From: CAZPMT01 sp964587655
Lineage (GTDB): Bacteria > Hydrogenedentota > Hydrogenedentia > Hydrogenedentales > SLHB01
Assembly (NCBI GenBank): GCA_964587655.1
Contig: CAZPMT010000168.1
Coordinates: 1-10,278, forward strand
Reading direction: 5' to 3'
DNA: 10,278 nt
The position numbers and the translations under genes are program-made. Each line of letters starts with the position of its first letter. The stretch's first letter is position 1. Of this stretch, positions 5,158 through 10,278 are shown in pieces. The notes beneath the pieces are model-generated. The model ran no database searches. It was not told where the DNA came from and worked only from the letters and a program-made list of their open reading frames with translations.

Positions 5158-6738
5158 CTAGTAACAGCCCATCCCATCAAAGGGATCGTTACCCGGTGTG
5201 ACCACGATCCGGGACGTGTAGACTTGTGACCCAAAGGTCAGCTCTACGAAGAAGGCGGTCCACCCTTGGGCCGGTGGCGGGCAATACCCGATATACGTGC
5301 CGCCGCCCTGATCGGTGAGGGTCGAACTGGTATAGGCCGGTCCAATGGTCTCGAGCCGGAAATCCCGGCCGTATGGATTGGTGGCTTGCCACAGTTTCAC
5401 CGAACTCGGTCCGCTCGAGGTTTGCACCACAATTGCGCCATTCCCGTCGATGTACCAAGAGTACTGCGGATTGGCAGTCCCATTCATGACATTTACGCCC
5501 CATGTAAGGAGCCCAAGGAGGTTGTTGTAGTCATCAACGACGCCCTCCATGTAGTGGTCCTTGTTGGGGAAGTAGCGCAAGTACGTCTGCGCCTGATTGG
5601 GAAGCTGCTGGTAGTAGTAGCGCGAAGAGTCCGGCAGGAAGAACTGATCGCCGGACGCGTTCACGATGAACTTCGGCATCGTGTACTTCGCAATGAACGT
5701 GTAAGGATCGACGATGTTCCGCAGATCGGGCGCCCACGGGTCGTTATGGGCGCGGCAGAACAGATCGAAGTCGACGTAATCCTGTATGGCGCTCGAGTAC
5801 GTCCCGTAGGACTCCCAGTGGTGTTCGACCTGTTCGGCTAACTGGAACACGTCAATCACGATCGGCAGGACGTACTTCACACGTGGATCGACGGCTGTCG
5901 TAAGCCACGTTGCCCAGCCACGCTTGGACGCGCCGATCACCAAGAAGTCGTCGATACGCTTGATTTTCTTCTGGACTACGTCCATGGCCTTTACGGCCGC
6001 CTTGGTCATGGCGACGTGCACCGGCCATTCGGTGTCGTGCGTGAGAAGAGCCTTGTCCAGACTGTACGCCAGGATTTCATCCTCAGTGCGTTCATTGTTC
6101 ACCTCGTCGGTGAAATACAGAGGTTGATTCGGCACCTGGTCAAGCTGTGCGAAATTCACGCCAAGGAAAAGACACACCGTCGCAATAGTGGAATCCGGGC
6201 TGGGGCCCTTAAGGGGATTGCTTCCGCCGTTGATCAGGAAGATGCAGTCATCACCGGAGAACCACGGCACAGCCATCACCATGTCGTGCTGCCACAAGGG
6301 GCGATCCACCTGAGACGAGTTGCGCCACGTCTGCGAGTTCAACCAGAACTGGTGTCCGTCCCACCCAAGGTGTGTGCCCGAATTGAAATTACTCGACGCT
6401 GTCGTCGAGTCATACTTCCCTACGTACCGAACCAGAGCGTTGGCCGAGGTCGGCGTCGACGGACGGAAGATCGCGCTCACGAACTTGTCACTCGTCACGT
6501 ACCATGAATAAGGGTTCGGCCTGCCCGCCATGTCGCCTTCCCAGCGGTCAAACACCCATCCAGAGGCGGGCGTCGCGCGAATCGTGCACCTCGAGAACAA
6601 CCCATAACTATTGGCGCCTATTGACGGGCTGACCGTTCCTTCACCGATCTTAGTCATGGTGACATAGTACGCGCTTGCGGGAAACATCACACCCATAACC
6701 AACACAACAACTACTGCTAACATCACGAACCGTTTCAT
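5158..6738 (-). CDS. Secreted PhoPQ-activated pathogenicity-related (PqaA-like) protein with N-terminal InlB-type repeat
   Basis: This 526-residue protein belongs to the PhoPQ-related alpha/beta-hydrolase-like family (Salmonella PqaA is the founding member; the substrate is not established). The start at 6738 is chosen because GGGAGGAA sits just upstream and it gives a clean signal peptide (1-23, ending ASA). The frame is open to an ATG at 6819, but that would bury the signal. Residues about 24-93 (KIGEGTVSPS to VSAIF) look like a divergent InlB B-repeat/Big-type module with the usual GWVFDRWEGD. The catalytic-type region shows GASKRGWATWL (Ser271 in G-x-S-x-R-G), DPRVKYVLPIVIDV, NASGDQFF (Asp364) and FPNKDHYMEG (His395), consistent with a Ser-Asp-His triad. 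The C-terminal ~130 residues look beta-rich. It is transcribed alone from a divergent promoter region. Confidence 0.9.
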   Translation of the reverse strand: MKRFVMLAVVVVLVMGVMFPASAYYVTMTKIGEGTVSPSIGANSYGLFSRCTIRATPASGWVFDRWEGDMAGRPNPYSWYVTSDKFVSAIFRPSTPTSANALVRYVGKYDSTTASSNFNSGTHLGWDGHQFWLNSQTWRNSSQVDRPLWQHDMVMAVPWFSGDDCIFLINGGSNPLKGPSPDSTIATVCLFLGVNFAQLDQVPNQPLYFTDEVNNERTEDEILAYSLDKALLTHDTEWPVHVAMTKAAVKAMDVVQKKIKRIDDFLVIGASKRGWATWLTTAVDPRVKYVLPIVIDVFQLAEQVEHHWESYGTYSSAIQDYVDFDLFCRAHNDPWAPDLRNIVDPYTFIAKYTMPKFIVNASGDQFFLPDSSRYYYQQLPNQAQTYLRYFPNKDHYMEGVVDDYNNLLGLLTWGVNVMNGTANPQYSWYIDGNGAIVVQTSSGPSSVKLWQATNPYGRDFRLETIGPAYTSSTLTDQGGGTYIGYCPPPAQGWTAFFVELTFGSQVYTSRIVVTPGNDPFDGMGCY

Positions 6739-6885
6739 TTTTATTTCCTCCCAGTTTGGCCTCATAAGAGAGGCCCCCCATCTTTCAGGTTTCTTGTCGA
6801 ACGCGGACTCTCTCCTCATACATATCTAATCGCCTTTATTATCTCCTTTCTCAAATCGTTGTAGTCAAGACAGTATCACTTTCTT

Positions 6886-6914
6886 ACAATACTTCTTCAT
6901 GCGGCTCTTGTCAA
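6886..6914 (-). promoter_or_regulatory. Predicted promoter of the PhoPQ-related gene
   Basis: On the minus strand a perfect TTGACA (6914-6909) is followed after exactly 17 bases by TATTGT (6891-6886), in an AT-rich setting. The leader would be about 140 bases. The -35 lies inside the 13-bp palindrome 6905-6917, so a dimeric regulator could block it. Confidence 0.55.
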
Positions 6915-6977
6915 GAGGTTTTTGCGCAAGGTGCAAGAAGCCAGTCGACGCGCCATGGTCGCGCCCCGTCGCGGGGC

Positions 6978-7006
6978 TTGACAAGCCGGGCGGAATGTGG
7001 TCTTCT
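6978..7006 (+). promoter_or_regulatory. Possible promoter of the TSP3-repeat gene
   Basis: TTGACA (6978-6983) is a perfect -35 box lying inside the palindrome 6975-6987. The best -10 at 17 bases is TCTTCT (7001-7006), a weak match. The -35 is good but the -10 is uncertain. Confidence 0.3.
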
Positions 7007-7095
7007 ATTAGGAGAGGCTGATTTCAGTGTACATCGAAGGACAGTAGGGCTGATTCCTTCCGGGAATGCGTCCTAGTGCCCACGGGAGATTTGTC

Positions 7096-8427
7096 ATGAG
7101 AAACAGAATAATCCTGTTTGCAGGCGCCTTGATAACGGCGGCGTTCGTCGCGCCCGCGTTCGGCGGAACGACGACCATCGATTTCGCGGCCAGCACGGGA
7201 CTGTTGACGCACAAGTCGTCGGCAGGACCCGGCGAGCTCGTCCAGGCGGCCGGCCGGGCCAGTTTCACGGGGGCAAACGTTACGCTATTGGAGCAAGACG
7301 CTAACGTCATATCGAGTTGGGGCACGACGAGCGCCACGATGACGCTCCGGCCGTCCGTCGACGCGGTGAACGACGTCGGCCTGATCATGAGCGGGATCGA
7401 CTGGGAGGGCTACCCAGTGACGTTGCAAGCCGTGTGCAATGGGACAGGCGACGTCACCCTGACCGACTGGATCGGAAACTGGAGGACGGTCACTTTCACG
7501 TACCCGAATGCTTCCAACAACTACTTCACCCTCCAGTACAACGCTTCCCTTGAAAGGGCAACGCTGACATTGAACGGAGCGAGCAGCGCCTTCCTCGAAC
7601 TCGCAATGAACGGCGCGACCAGCGTTCAGGTGGGTGTTGGCGCGAACGGCATCGGAGGCTTCTCTCTTTTCGCCGCCACGGGGCCAGGCATCCCAGACTA
7701 TCCCCCTGCCGCGGTGGACAGCGATGGCGACGGCGTAACGGACGCGGACGAGACTTTCGCAGGGACAGATCCCAACGACCCAGGCAGTCTGCCCGTAAGC
7801 AACGCCGCTGGCGCCACAATTCACGCCCTTAACGGTGCAACCGTCGCAATCGAGGCGGGAAGCCTCCCGGCCAGTTCCGTGAACGTGGCCGTGAGCGCCC
7901 CGGCGGAGATCCCGGACGGCGAAGTTCCGGATGGAAAGTCCCTCAGCGAGATCGGCGTCGAGTTGGAGCCTGACGGCACGAACTTCACAAGCCCGGTGAC
8001 GGTCACGCTTCCTTATACCATGCCAGGCATCGCGGGGTTGGTGGAATCAAGCCTTACCGTGTTCTACTTCGACGAGCCCGTCTATTCCGCTGACGGGATT
8101 GCAGGCGTAGCAATGGATGAGATCGAAAAGACCGTCACATTCACGACCACGCATTTCACGACCTTTGTGATTGCGGGCGACCTGACCGACTCGGACGGCG
8201 ACGGCATCGACGACTGGTGGGAAACCCAGTGGTTCGGCAATCTGATCACCGCAAACGCGACCAGCGACTATGACGGCGACGGGATGTCGGATCTTGTCGA
8301 GTTCCAGAATTGGCCCCTCGGCATGAATCCAACAGTCGCGGACGGACCGCTACCGGTCAGCGGCGTCCTCGGAACGATCATGTTGTCGGCGGCAATCCTT
8401 GCGTTTGGAAGCCGCCGCCGCTCCTGA
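7096..8427 (+). CDS. Secreted protein with thrombospondin type 3 repeats, ZU5-like domain and C-terminal sorting-like tail
   Basis: The start at 7096 is chosen because GGGAG lies seven bases upstream and it begins a clean signal peptide (residues 1-23, ending AFG); an in-frame ATG at 7066 would precede it by ten residues. Of the 443 residues, about 24-200 form a beta-rich region I cannot name. Residues 208-232 are a thrombospondin type 3 calcium repeat (DSDGDGVTDADE, then GTDPNDPGS). Residues about 235-360 resemble a ZU5-like domain (LNGATVAIEAGSLP, FTSPVTVTLPY, THFTTFVIAG). A second calcium-repeat block follows at about 365-415 (DSDGDGIDDWWE, DYDGDGMSDLVEF). The end shows LPVSG (419-423), a hydrophobic helix (424-438) and an Arg-rich tail (RRRS), the three-part layout of sortase or exosortase substrates. 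The protein is probably surface-attached; its ligand is unknown. Confidence 0.88.
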   Translation: MRNRIILFAGALITAAFVAPAFGGTTTIDFAASTGLLTHKSSAGPGELVQAAGRASFTGANVTLLEQDANVISSWGTTSATMTLRPSVDAVNDVGLIMSGIDWEGYPVTLQAVCNGTGDVTLTDWIGNWRTVTFTYPNASNNYFTLQYNASLERATLTLNGASSAFLELAMNGATSVQVGVGANGIGGFSLFAATGPGIPDYPPAAVDSDGDGVTDADETFAGTDPNDPGSLPVSNAAGATIHALNGATVAIEAGSLPASSVNVAVSAPAEIPDGEVPDGKSLSEIGVELEPDGTNFTSPVTVTLPYTMPGIAGLVESSLTVFYFDEPVYSADGIAGVAMDEIEKTVTFTTTHFTTFVIAGDLTDSDGDGIDDWWETQWFGNLITANATSDYDGDGMSDLVEFQNWPLGMNPTVADGPLPVSGVLGTIMLSAAILAFGSRRRS

Positions 8428-8451
8428 TACGGGCGAGAATCGTCCCGGCCT

Positions 8452-8640
8452 TCATCTCAACGTCGTTTCTTCGATGGCGGCGATGTTCTTCAGCGCCCGG
8501 CACAGGAAATCCTTGTGCTGTTCCAGGCCTTCGGTGTGGGCCGTGCCGAGCCACGCGTCCACGGCTTGCAGCGCCACAAATGGCGCGATCAGCGAACGAA
8601 CGAGATTCCCTACACCGCAACCGGCTCGGATGTACAACGC
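8452..8640 (-). pseudogene. Possible 3' fragment of a regulator-like gene (truncated)
   Basis: A minus-strand frame ends at 8452. Upstream it stays open but runs through a plus-strand promoter and into the enoyl-CoA hydratase remnant. Its last ~55 residues are helical and protein-like (GVGNLVRSLIAPFVALQAV, DAWLGTAHTEGLEQHKDFL, CRALKNIAAIEE). In style they resemble the C-terminal part of a TetR-family regulator. No start, ribosome binding site or DNA-binding domain is present, so if real it is only a C-terminal remnant. The left boundary of homology (about 8640) is a guess. It converges on the TSP3-repeat gene with a 24-base gap. Confidence 0.3.
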
Positions 8641-8645
8641 GGCTG

Positions 8646-8675
8646 TTGACGTCTGCAAGATGTACACTCTATTCT
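8646..8675 (+). promoter_or_regulatory. Predicted promoter of the enoyl-CoA hydratase remnant, with paired TGTACA sites
   Basis: TTGACG (8646-8651) and TATTCT (8670-8675) are spaced by 18 bases. The repeat GATGTACA occurs at 8629-8636 and 8659-8666, exactly 30 bp apart: one copy just upstream of the -35 and one inside the spacer. TGTACA is itself palindromic, so these look like two regulator half-sites or operators on the same helix face. A ribosome binding site GGAGG (8732-8736) follows, five bases before the ATG at 8742. Confidence 0.35.
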
Positions 8676-8741
8676 GTTGCAACGTACTCAGTTGGCGAGC
8701 GCACCCTATATCCCACTGCTTGTTGCGACACGGAGGCCGGC

Positions 8742-8861
8742 ATGAAAGAACGAGATCCTGAAGGTCAGATCACGAGCGAGGTGCGCGGACACATTTTCCT
8801 CATGGGGCTGGACAGACCAGAGAAATTGAACGGTCTCACGCCCAAGATGTTCATGAGTTTA
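8742..8861 (+). pseudogene. 5' remnant of an enoyl-CoA hydratase/isomerase (crotonase) gene
   Basis: From the ATG at 8742 the first ~40 residues read like the N-terminus of a crotonase-family protein: ITSEVRGHIFLMGLDRPEKL is the typical first strand with its LDRPEK loop, followed by NGLTPKMFMSL. Intact enzymes are about 250-270 residues and carry the oxyanion-hole and catalytic regions, all missing here. After about 8861 the frame runs to a stop at 8970-8972, but it crosses the end of the opposing epimerase gene and the residues no longer resemble crotonase. The start signals (GGAGG and a promoter) are intact, so this is a clean 3' deletion or a rearrangement junction rather than gradual decay. 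A short transcript could still be made, running into the epimerase gene antisense. Confidence 0.7.
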
Positions 8862-8871
8862 CGTGTTAGGG

Positions 8872-9816
8872 TCATGACTTCAACGCGCCGCGATACCAAG
8901 CAATTGTGCGCTCTAGGCCTTTCTCGAAGGGAACGGTTACTTCGTAGCCGAAGTCCTTCCGCGCGCGGGTGATGCCGGCCTTGGAGATGCGGATATCGCC
9001 GACGCGTGGCGGTGCATGCTCGGGCTTGATGTCGGTCCCGAATGCCTTGTTGATGGCATACAACAGTTCGAGGAGGTTGTAGGACTCTCCGCAGGCGATG
9101 TTGTATACCTGGCCCTTGGCGACGAAGTCCGCCGTGGCGGCGAGGATGTTGGCGCGGACGTTGTTCTCGACGAACGTGAAGTCGCGCGCTTGCAGGCCGT
9201 CGCCGTGCACGATGGGGCGGCGGCCCTGCATGATGGACGTTATGAAAAGGGGTATGACAGCGCTGTAGGGGGAATCCGGGTCCTGTCTCGGTCCGAACAC
9301 GTTGAAGTAGCGGAGCGAGACGGTCTCCATGCCGTAGCAACTGCTGAAAGCTTGGAGGTAATGTTCGCAGGCGGCTTTCGCGGCGGCATAGGGCGACAGT
9401 GGCGACAGTACCAGGTCTTCGGTCTTCACCTCTTGGCTTTGGTCCCCGTACACGGAACTCGAACTCGCGAATACAAACCGCTTCACGCAGGCGTCGCGAG
9501 CGGCAATCAGCAGGTTGACCGTTGCCGTGACGTTCGCGCGGTGGTTGAGGATCGGGTCCGCCACGGATCGCGGCACGCTGGGCACTGCGGCCTGGTGCAA
9601 CACGTAGTCGACGTCTCGCACCGCGCGCGCACAAACCTCCGTGTCGCTCAGGTCGCCTTCGATTAGTTCGATCTTGTCCAGGAAAGGCGCAAGATTCTCG
9701 CGCTTGCCGGTTGAGAAATCATCGACGACGCGGACCGGCTCGCCCTTGTTGACAAGGAACTCGACGATATTGGAGCCGATGAACCCGGCGCCGCCCGCTA
9801 CCAGGAAGTTCGCCAT
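8872..9816 (-). CDS. NAD-dependent UDP-sugar 4-epimerase (WbpP/TviC-like)
   Basis: This 314-residue enzyme is an extended short-chain dehydrogenase. GGAGFIG (8-14) is the NAD loop, VVDDFSTGKREN (30-41) binds the adenosine side, HQAAVPSVPRSV (74-85) is typical of UDP-GlcNAc epimerases, SSSSVYG (118-124) carries the active-site Ser region, and Tyr143-x-x-x-Lys147 is the catalytic pair. LRYFNVFGPRQDP (168-180) and ARDFTFVENN (210-219) are also as in WbpP/TviC. It would invert C4 of a UDP-N-acetylhexosamine or its uronic acid in the cytoplasm, for surface polysaccharide. The start at 9816 follows the dehydrogenase stop by eight bases, with AGGG just upstream, so the two are co-transcribed. The exact substrate cannot be read from the sequence. 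Confidence 0.92.
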   Translation of the reverse strand: MANFLVAGGAGFIGSNIVEFLVNKGEPVRVVDDFSTGKRENLAPFLDKIELIEGDLSDTEVCARAVRDVDYVLHQAAVPSVPRSVADPILNHRANVTATVNLLIAARDACVKRFVFASSSSVYGDQSQEVKTEDLVLSPLSPYAAAKAACEHYLQAFSSCYGMETVSLRYFNVFGPRQDPDSPYSAVIPLFITSIMQGRRPIVHGDGLQARDFTFVENNVRANILAATADFVAKGQVYNIACGESYNLLELLYAINKAFGTDIKPEHAPPRVGDIRISKAGITRARKDFGYEVTVPFEKGLERTIAWYRGALKS

Positions 9817-9824
9817 GGCAGGCC

Positions 9825-10278
9825 CTACGCTTTCACGATCTTGTGGCGGTTTTTCGTCAAACGCCCTGTCGCGTTGCGCGTGTCGACAATCAGGGCGGCG
9901 TGTTCCACGATGAACTCGATGTCGTAGCTGCTGTGGGCCGTCGAGATGAGAACGCAGTCGTAGCCCCGGAGATTTTCCGCCGTCAAGGGCACTGAGTTCA
10001 TGGCGAGATCGTGGCGCCTGCCCGGTTTGATCTCCGGGATGTACGGGTCGTTGTAGTCCAGGCGCGCCCCCAAGTCTTTCAGGATCTGAATCAGCCGGAT
10101 GGACGGTGATTCCCGCATGTCATCCACGTCCTTCTTGTACGCGGCGCCCAACAGCAGAATGCGTGAACCCTTCGCGGGCTTGCCGCGTTCGTTGAGCGCC
10201 TCAATCGTCTTGGTCACGACGTACTTGGGCATCGCGGTGTTGATCTGACCGGCAAGCTCCACGAACCGCGTGGTGAAG
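9825..10278 (-). CDS. Nucleotide-sugar dehydrogenase, C-terminal part (UDP-HexNAc 6-dehydrogenase type)
   Basis: The gene is cut by the right edge of the window; about 150 C-terminal residues are present and the frame is open to the edge. The first visible residues FTTRFVELAGQINTAMP match the central helix region of the WbpA/WbpO/TviB group, and KGSRILLLGAAYKKDVDDMR followed by ESPS is the conserved start of the C-terminal UDP-binding domain. DPYIPE and the late STAHSSYDIEF also fit the family. These enzymes oxidise C6 of a UDP-sugar to the uronic acid using two NAD. The apparent GTG start at 10262 is internal and is not the true start. With the epimerase directly downstream, the pair mirrors tviB-tviC and wbpO-wbpP, which supply UDP-HexNAc uronic acids for capsule or O-antigen. 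Confidence 0.92.
   Translation of the reverse strand, partial: FTTRFVELAGQINTAMPKYVVTKTIEALNERGKPAKGSRILLLGAAYKKDVDDMRESPSIRLIQILKDLGARLDYNDPYIPEIKPGRRHDLAMNSVPLTAENLRGYDCVLISTAHSSYDIEFIVEHAALIVDTRNATGRLTKNRHKIVKA

Larger units (their letters stand above)
6739..7095. other. Divergent promoter region between the PhoPQ-related and TSP3-repeat genes
   Basis: The left half is AT-rich and belongs to the leader and promoter of the minus-strand gene. The right half is GC-rich and serves the plus-strand gene. Two short palindromes sit in the middle: CTCTTG-T-CAAGAG (6905-6917) and GGCTTG-A-CAAGCC (6975-6987). Each contains the TTGACA proposed as the -35 of one divergent promoter. A small stem GCCCC/GGGGC (6963-6977) overlaps the second. 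I see no gene in this stretch. Confidence 0.6.

Noticed and set aside
10260..10262. GTG as the start of a short 145-residue protein
   Set aside because: The frame continues upstream with FTTRF, conserved in the middle of nucleotide-sugar dehydrogenases, so the gene is simply cut by the window edge.

Overview
The window looks like a GC-rich bacterial chromosome from a Gram-negative (outer-membrane) organism. A LolA-like carrier, a lipoprotein, lipopolysaccharide/capsule sugar genes and secreted proteins with thrombospondin-3-type calcium repeats point that way. The long Gly-Glu (EGEGEG) tract after a PKD domain, the TSP3 repeats and the PhoPQ-related secreted protein are a style I associate with the PVC group and neighbours such as Hydrogenedentota or Lentisphaerota. 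That placement is an inference and is not proven by any marker here.

Layout. Positions 1-429 (minus) hold the N-terminal part of a PKD-domain lipoprotein that runs out of the window inside an EG repeat. Positions 710-4104 (minus) form a tight operon read from right to left: an N-acetylglutamate synthase-type GNAT domain fused to ProC, then a DivIVA-domain protein, a LolA-like periplasmic protein and a Maf nucleotide pyrophosphatase. The last three are joined by 4-bp start/stop overlaps. A diverging gene at 4492-5028 (plus) encodes a membrane-anchored unknown protein and ends at a strong hairpin terminator. Converging on it is a secreted PhoPQ-related protein (5158-6738, minus). Across a 357-bp divergent promoter region lies a secreted calcium-repeat protein with a C-terminal sorting-like tail (7096-8427, plus). 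Positions 8428-8871 are a scar region: a possible C-terminal gene fragment on the minus strand, then a promoter, ribosome binding site and first ~40 codons of an enoyl-CoA hydratase that is cut off. The right end (8872-10278, minus) carries a nucleotide-sugar dehydrogenase (partial) followed by a UDP-sugar 4-epimerase, a typical pair for UDP-HexNAc/uronic acid precursors of surface polysaccharide.

The most unusual signal is a dispersed 27-bp palindrome with 10-bp arms and a conserved 7-nt loop, present three times. One copy lies in the presumed leader of the PKD lipoprotein. Two lie inside the LolA-like gene, in two different reading frames, in the linker after the signal peptide and in the C-terminal extension. 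This resembles the Rickettsia/Wolbachia palindromic elements that insert into coding genes. The second notable feature is the single-chain fusion of the arginine-branch acetyltransferase with the last enzyme of proline synthesis.
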